From the NCBI RefSeq assembly GCF_001311135.1, contig NZ_BBAG01000001.1:1-64000 (forward strand): DNA of 64,000 nucleotides. Direction: 5' to 3'. The stretch comes from Secundilactobacillus paracollinoides DSM 15502 = JCM 11969. Lineage in GTDB: Bacteria; Bacillota; Bacilli; Lactobacillales; Lactobacillaceae. The position numbers and the translations under genes are program-made. Shown one piece after another: positions 1 through 7,289 of the stretch; positions within the stretch are counted from its first letter, which is position 1, and every line of letters starts with the position of its first letter. A model generated the notes under the pieces. That model saw only the letters and a program-made list of their open reading frames with translations, made no database searches and had not been told where the DNA came from.

Positions 1-51
1 GTTCCAGTTGGAACGGACGTGGTTCGGGTTCGAACCCCACCTCCGGTACTA
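1..51 (+). ncRNA. 3' end of a tRNA- or tmRNA-like stable RNA (cut by window edge)
   Basis: The window opens inside a structured RNA. A small hairpin (GTTCC/GGAAC) is followed by a T-arm-like segment with GTTCGAACC and GTGG/CCAC pairing, then a strong terminator. The order hairpin, GGACG, T arm resembles the 3' end of a tmRNA, but the segment carries about five extra bases in the T arm and its acceptor end (CTCCGGTA) does not match the tmRNA or tRNA ends I know. Identity is uncertain because the 5' part lies outside the window. Confidence 0.4.
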
Positions 52-56
52 AAAGT

Positions 57-88
57 GACTAAGATAAATGATCTTAGTCTTTTTTTGT
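57..88 (+). terminator. Rho-independent terminator of the leading RNA gene
   Basis: A perfect 9-bp stem, GACTAAGAT paired with ATCTTAGTC, encloses a 5-base loop and is followed by seven T. It directly follows the stable RNA end. Confidence 0.9.
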
Positions 89-206
89 GTTTTAAATTAT
101 TAATATTGCCTGTAATCATTACCGGCTCTTAGTCATCTAACGGTGCTTAAGCACGTGGTGAAGTGACCCGCAATTTTGTTCTAGAACGACAGTCGTGTAC
201 GGACTG

Positions 207-236
207 TTGTCTAATTGGTATAAACCATGATATACT
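207..236 (+). promoter_or_regulatory. Probable sigma-A promoter for the 303-716 gene
   Basis: TTGTCT at about 207 and TATACT at about 231 lie 18 bases apart, upstream of the AGGAGG ribosome binding site at 292. Position and spacing fit a vegetative promoter; no activator site is obvious. Confidence 0.5.
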
Positions 237-302
237 TTCTCTGAAAATTTTGAATCTGTCTGGACACTTGTTCGTTACTTTGCCCACAAAATAGGAGGAA
301 CT

Positions 303-716
303 ATGTACACTGGTCACCCATCATTGAAACAAGTGATAGAAACCTACGCTGAATTACACCGCGCCAGCCACACGCTATTTCGACCTGGACACCAAATTGA
401 TACTATTTTGAACATTCACAATCCGCTTGATCGATACCGGCCTATTGAATTACGAAATGAACAGATGCTGAGGGCAACCTCTTACGAAAATAAAATTGGC
501 GATGTCACGCTAAAACTGATTTATGAGGGAACGCCATTAACCGCATATTTGTCCTATACAATCAAACACGCCAGACTTCATTTTAAACACTTCGTCGGCT
601 ATGTTGGAAACGAACAATACCCACTTGAGTCCTTCATTAAGGTGATTGGCGTCCAATTGCCGAAATTGATGGTCCCTAAAAATAATCGTGTCATTTTTCC
701 AGCTTTCTTTGTGTAG
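303..716 (+). CDS. Hypothetical 137-residue protein
   Basis: The gene starts at an ATG 4 bases after a strong AGGAGG and encodes 137 residues. I do not recognise the family. The protein is soluble, with no signal peptide or membrane segment, and is rich in His, Tyr and Arg (pI probably basic). It stands alone, between the terminated stable RNA and a long bidirectional terminator at 843, and so is probably monocistronic. Its own promoter is visible at 207-236. Base composition is slightly more A+T-rich than in the housekeeping genes downstream. No function is assigned. Confidence 0.7.
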   Translation: MYTGHPSLKQVIETYAELHRASHTLFRPGHQIDTILNIHNPLDRYRPIELRNEQMLRATSYENKIGDVTLKLIYEGTPLTAYLSYTIKHARLHFKHFVGYVGNEQYPLESFIKVIGVQLPKLMVPKNNRVIFPAFFV

Positions 717-842
717 GCGTTGGTTGATGTAAAACATGAAGACACAGGTGCAACCATACTTTGTTTCGACTTCCGCAGCATGCTCATACGCCCTGATTAG
801 TCATTAGTGCCTGTATGAGAGTGGTGTTTCATACTGAGTCTT

Positions 843-897
843 AAAAACATCCCAAGACCAGAATTCATACGATGAATTCAGTCTTGGGATGTTTTTA
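843..897. terminator. Long, near-perfect bidirectional terminator
   Basis: The arms AAAAACATCCCAAGAC and GTCTTGGGATGTTTTT pair fully, and an inner GAATTCAT/ATGAATTC stem extends them to about 24 bp around a 3-base loop. A and T runs on both sides allow termination in both directions: the 303 gene on + and the 977-1337 remnant on -. Confidence 0.85.
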
Positions 898-976
898 ATG
901 ATTGGGCAGGAAAACGATGAATGAGAGTCAAACCACGCTTCTACTCGACACTATATCACTCACGAAGGCGGACCCG

Positions 977-1337
977 TTATTTTGTTATCGCTAAACTCTT
1001 AAGAAGTACGACTATGGCGTCAAAATAGGCATCTGGGCGGGCATGCAACAGATCCTGATGGTCAACGGGCAAGATGTGCATTTGATGCACTTCATGCGCG
1101 TTAAAAACGGATAAAATCTGTTTATCCACTATGTATAAGATATCGTCGTTCGCATTATCCGTTACTGAAAAAGCATGTTACAGCTGAAACTGGATAGGCA
1201 AGGTGATGGGCTGTTAACCAGTCGCTGAGGTGATCACAGAATTGATTGATTAATGCAGTATCAACAATTGGGTTTCGCGTTAGCGCAGGCTGGAACTTCC
1301 CTTCACGAATGTCCCCAACAACTTTAATTTCTTTCAA
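977..1337 (-). pseudogene. Broken small gene, possibly the C-terminal part of an alpha/beta hydrolase
   Basis: A TTG start at 1337 lies behind a GGGAGG site. The reading frame stops at 1155, but a second frame continues immediately and stays open to 977. Together they would give about 120 residues ending in a segment with a His-rich stretch (VHQMHILPVDHQDLL) and ARPDAYFDAIVVLL. This looks like the region around the catalytic His of alpha/beta hydrolases, a weak resemblance. The frame change here needs one extra base or two missing bases, unlike the single-base losses elsewhere, so this may be a true remnant. Family membership is a guess. Confidence 0.4.
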
Positions 1338-1531
1338 GTCTTCAACCTCCCAGATAAGTCTTGATTACATTCAGTATCATAAAGCAAGAACGGCATTTAT
1401 GATATTATTTGATGGACATTTTAGAAATCTTTAAAAGGTTGGTTGGGCAGGGCGCCCTATGAGATGAAAATACGGTTGAATCATCACTTTATTCTCTAAA
1501 TGAGGGGGTGCATGAGCAGTGTCTTTAAACA
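1338..1531. other. Intergenic stretch without recognised content
   Basis: This stretch separates the start of the broken small gene from the terminator at 1532. It must hold the promoter of the minus-strand remnant, but I see no confident gene, RNA or repeat in it. Confidence 0.5.
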
Positions 1532-1577
1532 CTAAAAAAGCCTGTAAGCTAACAAATTGGGGTTTAGCTTGCAGGCT
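1532..1577 (-). terminator. Terminator of the 1641-2314 membrane gene
   Basis: A 14-bp stem (AGCCTGTAAGCTAA with TTAGCTTGCAGGCT, one G-U) is followed on the minus strand by six T. It lies 63 bases past the stop of the membrane-protein gene. Confidence 0.85.
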
Positions 1578-1640
1578 ATTGGAATTGAGAAATCCTTATA
1601 TAAGGCAGTAAAATCAGCTTTAAATGAGGTTCCTTTGTCG

Positions 1641-2314
1641 TTAACGGTTCAAAATGAGCACGATTGCAGTGAAGCAGGCTGATAACAGTAAGAATCGGTT
1701 TGACGTTTGGGATAGCTGTCTCGTGAGTAGGAACCAGATTATGAGACATACGATCGTCACAATAATCATTAAAATAGCTGATTCTGTCATGAAGAGTGCC
1801 AAAACGATTAAAACGCCTAGGAGCCAACTGCTCCTGACCATTTAACGGTTACAAAATGAGCTTTAAAGAAGTACCCGTAACACAGAAATGGCAGTAACAT
1901 GGCCTTAACGGCAGCAAGGGGCAGATATTGATGACTCAGCAGGAAAAAACTGGGCACTAACGCAGAAAAAAGCAGCGCCATACTGAGCAGACCCCATTCA
2001 TTCGTGAACTGAGCTGGCAGTATAAATAACAGCACCAATAAAATGACAATGAGATCGTTAATCACATTGACCATTAGGGGTAACATTAGGTTACTCAACA
2101 CGGTGACAACGATGGTGGCCAATAACCATAATTGCGTTTTAAACCGGGAGTAATAAGGGCTATTTAGGGCAATGAAGAGGTCACCAAATGCAAAGAACAC
2201 CACGGCAATCATCATTAAAAAGGGGAGCAGTGTTGGTGTTTCATAGGCTTTAAAAGAGATCGAAGCGGCGTACATCGTGATTCCGGCGGTTTGTAGCACA
2301 CTGAATAATATCAC
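1641..2314 (-). CDS. Unknown integral membrane protein (one frame break)
   Basis: Two overlapping frames, 2314-1817 and 1841-1641, both encode strongly hydrophobic sequence and read as one protein of about 225 residues with six or seven membrane segments. Restoring one base near 1830 (GG to GGG, giving VKWSGSSWLLGVL) joins them. The start is uncertain: GTG at 2314 is the first in-frame choice, but similar codons continue upstream to about 2358. Just upstream on the same strand is a short relic ending in [13 protein letters not shown] and a stop, so an upstream partner gene has been lost or degraded. It could be the permease half of an ABC system or a stand-alone membrane protein; no motif decides. 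Confidence 0.5.
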
Positions 2315-2484
2315 TTGCAGGAGTCGGCGGTAGCGTACGATCAGTAGTTTTATAGTTTCGATAAGATCAAATCCTCCGCAGTATCAATGTCCTTATCCTA
2401 TACATTTTTCCCTGACTGGTCAACGAAAATCACCATTTCTTATGTTAATGACAACAAATTTGTGATAAACTGGAAAAGTTATAA

Positions 2485-2557
2485 GTCTATTCCCGATAGG
2501 ATTCACGTTTCAGTGAAGATGCCTTGTAACCGCTCTAAATCAAGAATTGGGGGAATT
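2485..2557 (+). promoter_or_regulatory. S_MK box (SAM-III) riboswitch of metK
   Basis: The leader carries the hallmarks of the S_MK box known upstream of metK in Lactobacillales: ATTCCCGATAGGAT, a hairpin TTCAC/GTGAA, the invariant GATGCCTTGTAACCG, and GGGGGAAT just before the start codon. ATTCCC (2489-2494) can pair with GGGAAT (2551-2556), which hides the GGGGG Shine-Dalgarno. In this family SAM binding stabilises that pairing and shuts off translation, giving feedback on SAM synthetase. Confidence 0.93.
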
Positions 2558-2563
2558 TTTACA

Positions 2564-3751
2564 ATGCAAGAGAGACATTTGTTTACTTCAGAATCTGTTT
2601 CTGAAGGTCATCCAGATAAGATTGCTGATCAAATTAGTGACGCTATCTTAGATGCCATGTTAGCGCAGGATCCGGACGCTCGGGTCGCCTGTGAGACATC
2701 AGTTACCACCGGCTTAGTTCTGGTCTTTGGTGAAATTTCAACCTCAGCGTACGTTGATATCCAACACGTTGTTCGTGAAACCATTAAGAAGATTGGCTAC
2801 ACTGATGGTAAATACGGGTTTGACGGTGATAACTGTGCCGTGCTCGTCGCCATTGACGAACAGTCACCAGATATTGCCCAAGGGGTCGATGACGCCCTTG
2901 AGACCCGTGAAGGTGAAACGGATCCACTGGACCAAATCGGTGCCGGTGACCAAGGCTTGATGTTCGGGTATGCCATTGATGAGACGCCTGAACTCATGCC
3001 ATTAGCCATTTCACTTGCACATCAATTGATGCGGCGAATCGCCAAAGTTCGCAAGGAAAACATCCTGGACTACCTTGGCCCTGACGCTAAGTCTGAAGTG
3101 ACGGTTGAATATGATGATAACGGCAAGCCGGTACGTGTTGATACGATCGTTATCAGTACCCAACATGCTGAGCGCGTTGAATTGGACCAGATCCATGACG
3201 ATGTGATTGCACAGGTCATCAAACCTGTCATTCCAGCTGAGCTGTTAGATGATAAGACGCGTTATTTGATCAACCCAACCGGTCGTTTCGTTATCGGTGG
3301 GCCACAGGGTGACGCTGGGCTAACCGGTCGTAAGGTCATTGTTGATACTTACGGTGGGTATGCGCACCATGGTGGCGGTGCCTTTTCAGGTAAGGACGCC
3401 ACTAAGGTTGACCGTTCAGCAAGTTACGCTGCCCGTTACATTGCTAAAAACATCGTAGCAGCAGGCTTTGCACACCAAGTTGAAGTTCAACTTGCCTATG
3501 CTATTGGGGTTGCACAGCCGGTTTCCGTTTCAGTGAACACGTTTGGCAGTGCCACTGTTTCTGAATCTGCACTGACTGCAGCTGTTCGAAAGATCTTTGA
3601 CTTGCGTCCAGCTGGCATCATTGAAATGCTGGATCTTAAGCGGCCAATCTACGAACAGACTGCTGCATACGGTCATTTCGGCCGGACCGACGTTGATCTG
3701 CCTTGGGAACACACAGACAAGGTCGACGCATTGAAGGCTGAGTTACAATAA
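2564..3751 (+). CDS. metK: S-adenosylmethionine synthetase
   Basis: This gene makes SAM from methionine and ATP. The protein of 395 residues has the usual length and shows [16 protein letters not shown] near the N-terminus, [33 protein letters not shown] and the [12 protein letters not shown]-binding loop. The true start is ATG 2564, seven bases after the GGGGG of the riboswitch; the open frame runs further upstream, but that part is the riboswitch itself. The gene is monocistronic, with its own terminator at 3776. It is intact, and its codon use matches the neighbouring housekeeping genes. Confidence 0.97.
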   Translation: MQERHLFTSESVSEGHPDKIADQISDAILDAMLAQDPDARVACETSVTTGLVLVFGEISTSAYVDIQHVVRETIKKIGYTDGKYGFDGDNCAVLVAIDEQSPDIAQGVDDALETREGETDPLDQIGAGDQGLMFGYAIDETPELMPLAISLAHQLMRRIAKVRKENILDYLGPDAKSEVTVEYDDNGKPVRVDTIVISTQHAERVELDQIHDDVIAQVIKPVIPAELLDDKTRYLINPTGRFVIGGPQGDAGLTGRKVIVDTYGGYAHHGGGAFSGKDATKVDRSASYAARYIAKNIVAAGFAHQVEVQLAYAIGVAQPVSVSVNTFGSATVSESALTAAVRKIFDLRPAGIIEMLDLKRPIYEQTAAYGHFGRTDVDLPWEHTDKVDALKAELQ

Positions 3752-3775
3752 GTAAACATATCGGTTAAGACCGAG

Positions 3776-3817
3776 TAAAAAGAGTCGTTTATCCGTCTGG
3801 ATAACGGCTCTTTTTGT
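3776..3817 (+). terminator. metK terminator
   Basis: A stem of about 15 bp, AGAGTCGTTTATCC with GGATAACGGCTCT, has a 4-base loop and five T, starting 24 bases after the metK stop. Confidence 0.9.
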
Positions 3818-3926
3818 CTGCCTGATTGATTCGAACTACTGACGCAGCGATTGGTCTTTGTTATACTAGATATTAGCGGTTTTATGAGCGAATACAACGT
3901 CAGCGGCAGACGACTGACACTGTGGC

Positions 3927-3980
3927 AGGGGTAATTGACCCCTAATTTCAACGTTGGGGGTGCGGGCCAACGTATACTGT
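3927..3980 (+). promoter_or_regulatory. Inverted repeat and -10 box upstream of the MFS gene
   Basis: AGGGGT-AATTG-ACCCCT (3927-3943) forms a compact inverted repeat. A TATACT box follows at 3973, and the MFS start codon is at 3992. Multidrug exporters are often repressor-controlled, so the repeat could be an operator; no regulator gene is adjacent. The short distance from the -10 box to the start means a very short leader. Confidence 0.35.
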
Positions 3981-3991
3981 GAGGATGTAAC

Positions 3992-5466
3992 ATGGGTTCA
4001 AGAAAAACAAACGTGACGCTGGTCACCATCGCCATTTTTATTGCGACGTTTATGTCAGCAGTTGAGGGGACAATTGTGTCCACAGCAATGCCGACCATTG
4101 TGGGTGATCTCCACGGCGTTGCCTTGATGAACTGGGTCTTTTCTATTTTTTTGCTGACAAACGCAATTGCGACACCAATTTACGGCAAGCTGGCGGATAT
4201 GTTGGGTCGTAAAAATGTGTTTTTGTTCGGTCTGGCTGTTTTTATTATTGGGTCAACGCTTTCCGGACTCTCGAATAGTATGGGTGAGCTCATCCTCTGG
4301 CGGGCTGTTCAGGGGATCGCGCCGGATCGATCATGCCGATTTCATTTACAATTATTGCTGATATATACCCCTTGGAAAAACGCGCCAAGGTCATGGGGTT
4401 CAACGGGTCCGCATGGGGTATAGCTTCCATTGTTGCCCCACTTTTAGGCGGGTTCATTGTTGATCAGCTGAGCTGGCACTGGATCTTTTTTATCAACATT
4501 CCAATCGGTTTGTTGGCAGTGGTGATGATTGTCGTTTTCTTGAAGGAGGAACGTCGTCGGACAACACAACGGCTGGATCTCTTGGGGAGTTTCTGGTTGA
4601 CTGTTGGCTTGCTATCCCTGATGTATGGGTTCCAATTATTAGGTGATAGCACACTCAGTTGGCCGTTACTGCTTGGTTGTTTATTAGTGGCAATTCTTGG
4701 CTTCATAGCGTTTATTCGTCACGATGGCCGTGTTGACAACCCGATTATTCCATTGGGCATGTTTAAAAATCGAACGTTTGTCACGCAAAATTTAGTCGCA
4801 GCACTGATTAGTGGCTTCTTAATGGGGTTTGAAGTTTACCTGCCAACGTGGACTCAGGGGATTCTTGGTCTGCCAGCTTCATTGGCCGGATTTGCTGTAA
4901 CTCCTAGTTCGCTGATGTGGATCGTGGGGTCGTTTATTGCCGGGAAACTATTACTGGATCACACGCCTAAAAGCATCATCGCAATCAGTTTAACGTTTAT
5001 TTTGATTGGTGCGATTGCCATGGCAGTATTACCCGAAACTACTGCGTTTGCCTGGTTCTTTGTCATTGCCGCCATCTGTGGGACTGGCTTTGGCATCACC
5101 ATCACGACCACGACAGTTACCGCACAAAATCAAGTTAGCGGCGCCAACGTTGGGGTTGCAACTTCCATCAATACACTTGGACGAACGCTCGGTCAAACAC
5201 TGATGATCTCAGTCTTTGGCATCATTATGAACGTTCAAATGGCAAACGGCGTCCACCATCATCCGGGTACAACACTCAATATGATGAACAAACTGATCAA
5301 CCCGCAAACGGCGTCAGAATTGCCTGCACACCTGATTAAGCCGCTGCGGGAGATCCTCTATAGTGGGCTTCACTGGATCTTTATTGTGGCGCTATTGTTG
5401 GTCGTTTTATCATTTTGCGTCAACGGGTTGGACCGCCCGAAAACAACTTCCGAACGGCAAGCCTGA
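3992..5466 (+). CDS. MFS exporter, DHA2 (EmrB/QacA) type, 14 membrane segments
   Basis: A proton-driven multidrug-type efflux protein of about 491 residues. The N-terminus has the DHA2 signature (MSAVEGTIVSTAMPTIVGDL), followed by the motif-A-like GKLADMLGRKNVF and, after the break, MGFNGSAWGIASIVAPLLGG. The frame is interrupted at about 4320: GGATCGCGCC should read as GGATCGGCGCC, giving QGIGAGSIMPISF. One G is missing; both halves then join and match the family length. The start ATG 3992 has a GAGGATG site. Substrate is unknown. The gene appears monocistronic, with DUF960 following 60 bases later. Confidence 0.85.
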
Positions 5467-5527
5467 TATCGTTGGATAATTGCGGTATAATCGTTGTCAG
5501 ATAACCAATGAAAGAGAGGCGATCGCG

Positions 5528-5833
5528 ATGTTTGAAAATGATCACGCACGCTATGCCAGTTATGGGGTCGTAAATATCCTCCCCGATGAAATCATCGACC
5601 AGGTCTGGTACATTATTGATAATGACCTTCAAGGCATGTTTGAATTGCCTCAGACCCTCGCGCTTGGATTGAGAAATAATGACGGTCAATTAACCTTTGA
5701 CTTCAGCCAAAATGACACCCTAGTAGCAAGCTTTGACACGCCGTTCCCATTCTCAGATGACTTCCCAGAAAATGTCTGGGTCTTCGATGACGGTGAGAGT
5801 CAGATTGTGCTGCTGCCGCAGGAACAGTTGTAG
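5528..5833 (+). CDS. DUF960 family protein
   Basis: A small soluble acidic protein of 101 residues. MFENDHARYASYGVVNILPDEI followed by QVWYIIDND matches the DUF960 family, short proteins common in Lactobacillales and of unknown function. The start was set at ATG 5528 behind GAGAGGCG, because the longer frame gives an N-terminal tail without family resemblance. It lies between the MFS gene and the family-B repeat cluster. Confidence 0.75.
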   Translation: MFENDHARYASYGVVNILPDEIIDQVWYIIDNDLQGMFELPQTLALGLRNNDGQLTFDFSQNDTLVASFDTPFPFSDDFPENVWVFDDGESQIVLLPQEQL

Positions 5834-5840
5834 AGTGTGG

Positions 5841-5965
5841 AGCAAGGCGGTTTAGGGGCGGTGTGTAAGGGACTCTGACCGAAAAGTCCGGGCCTGACTT
5901 TTTGGTCAGAGTCCCTTACACGTTAGCCCCGTGCCTTGCGGAACACGTTTCGGCAACGTGAAAGC
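5841..5965. repeat. Family-B palindromic element, copy a
   Basis: The inner hairpin at 5863-5921 pairs GTGTAAGGGACTCTGACC with GGTCAGAGTCCCTTACAC and extends through AAAAGTC/GACTTTT to a 7-base loop. An outer stem GCAAGGC...GCCTTGC and GGGGC/GCCCC surrounds it. To the right follows the arm GCGGAACACGTTTCGGCA, whose mirror image precedes copies at 22.6, 36.2 and 63.9 kb. It may terminate transcription from both sides. Confidence 0.85.
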
Positions 5966-5984
5966 AACGCACATCGCCAACAGC

Positions 5985-6195
5985 ACTGTTGGCAGAAAAT
6001 CCCGGTTCTGGATTTTTTGCCAGAGCCCGTTACATGGCCGCCCCGTGCCTTGCAGAACACGTTTCGGCAATGAGACCGAGAAAGCCAGCAGCAAGATGCA
6101 CTCAATATCAGAAATGCCTGAACCTGGCATTTTTGCCAGGATTTGCTTAGGCAGAAACAATCTGCGCTGTCTTGCGGAACACAATTCAGCACAGA
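5985..6195. repeat. Two partial family-B elements, copies b and c
   Basis: Copy b (about 5985-6075) has GGCAGAAAATCC/GGATTTTTTGCC, then CCCGTTACATGG, GCCCCGTGCCTTGC and the right arm GAACACGTTTCGGCA. Copy c (about 6100-6195) has AGAAATGCC/GGCATTTTTGCC, then TTGCGGAACACAATTCAGCA. Both lack much of the left arm. They sit in tandem after copy a, and the whole 5.84-6.2 kb stretch is non-coding. Confidence 0.75.
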
Positions 6196-6253
6196 AGCTA
6201 AGCAAGTCTAAACACCAAAGCGAATCCACAGAACCACCAAATCGTTTCCATGA

Positions 6254-6308
6254 TAAAAAGACCTCACCCTTAACACCCAATCCGGACGCTAAGAATGAGG
6301 TTTTTTAT
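6254..6308 (-). terminator. Bidirectional terminator after the YtqB-type methyltransferase
   Basis: AAAAAGACCTCA...CTTA pairs with TAAG...TGAGGTTTTTT across a loop of about 18 bases. It lies just past the minus-strand methyltransferase stop. Confidence 0.75.
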
Positions 6309-6330
6309 TCACGCCTCATCGCTACCAAAC

Positions 6331-6897
6331 CTACCGTCGCTGAATCGCCACTAAAAACGGCGGTTCATGCACCTGATTAATAAACTGATATTGCAAAACT
6401 TGAAACGCAGCTTGATCCAAGCCACTGACATAGTCCAAAACAGCCTGTTTTTCACTTTTACCGGCGGGGTGCCCATAATAGACCATTACCGAAACGATGC
6501 CACCGCGGCGAAGATGCTGCAGGCAAGCCGCAATTGCGGGCACGGTCGTCGTGCTGGTTGTCGTGATTGTTTTGTCACTACCCGGCAAATAACCGAGGTT
6601 AAACGTTGCTGCCGTGATTTCTTGGTCAGCATCAAGGTAATCGTTCAAAGACTCGTGACCGGCCAAAATCAGGTTCGTCTGAGGGGCTAATCCCGTTAAC
6701 ACAAGTTGCTGTTTAGTTGCTACTAGCGCTTGTGGTTGAATGTCAAAGCCCAAAACATGACCAGTCCGACCGACTTGACTGGCCAGAAAAATCGTATCGT
6801 GACCATTGCCCACCGTTGCGTCAATCACGGTATCGCCTGATTGAATAACGGGTGCCAGTAAGGTGTGACTGTATGTCAAAGGTGATTCTAAATTCAT
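6331..6897 (-). CDS. Class I SAM-dependent methyltransferase, YtqB/rRNA-methylase type
   Basis: The protein of 188 residues has a Rossmann methyltransferase fold: TVIDATVGNGHDTIFLA is motif I, VLGFDIQPQAL motif II, and FNLGYLPGSDK (N-L-G-Y-L-P) the motif IV typical of the YtqB/mraW-like rRNA-methylase family. The members act on RNA or on an unassigned substrate. The start is set at ATG 6897 with GGAGG 12 bases upstream; an in-frame ATG at 6960 would add a Lys/Arg-rich tail that overlaps this site. The gene is divergent from leuS and ends at its own terminator. Confidence 0.8.
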   Translation of the reverse strand: MNLESPLTYSHTLLAPVIQSGDTVIDATVGNGHDTIFLASQVGRTGHVLGFDIQPQALVATKQQLVLTGLAPQTNLILAGHESLNDYLDADQEITAATFNLGYLPGSDKTITTTSTTTVPAIAACLQHLRRGGIVSVMVYYGHPAGKSEKQAVLDYVSGLDQAAFQVLQYQFINQVHEPPFLVAIQRR

Positions 6898-6994
6898 TTT
6901 TTTCGGTAACCTCCATAAAACCGTTTTCTTAAGTATACCAACCTGAATGGTATCTTGCATTTTAGACTGCCATTTGGTAGGATTAAGACACTTG

Positions 6995-7250
6995 AATCTA
7001 TTAAAGACTGATGAGGATTAGTAGGGGATTATCACGTTCAGAAAGTGGCTGGTTGTTGCGAAGCCACCGTGATGAGATACCGAACTCGTCTCGGAGTTAG
7101 TTTGACTGAACCTAAGTAGGTCGGACCGTGGCTGCCGCGTTATGGCACAACGAAGCGCCCGTGTTATTGACGGGAAGTGTAGGTGGTACCGCGGAATTTC
7201 CGTCCTACAAGAAACTAGTCCTTAGTTTCTTGTAGGCTTTTTTAGTTTTT
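6995..7250 (+). promoter_or_regulatory. T-box leader of leuS with antiterminator/terminator
   Basis: The T-box AGGTGGTACCGCGG lies at 7181-7194. Upstream is a long stem I, with GAACTC (7090s) offering CUC, a leucine specifier codon. Downstream, CCTACAAGAAACT/AGTTTCTTGTAGG (7204-7236) plus seven T is the terminator. Uncharged tRNA-Leu should stabilise the antiterminator and raise leuS expression. Confidence 0.93.
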
Positions 7251-7289
7251 AATAGTGCACACAAACATATTGAAAGGGAGCGTTTTTGT

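Noticed and set aside
2387-2563. Upstream extension of metK by 59 residues
   Set aside because: The stretch is the S_MK riboswitch; the normal MetK N-terminus begins at 2564.
5906-6380. Several long open frames on both strands at 5.9-6.4 kb
   Set aside because: They run through the family-B repeats, lack ribosome sites, and exist only because the palindromes are free of stops.
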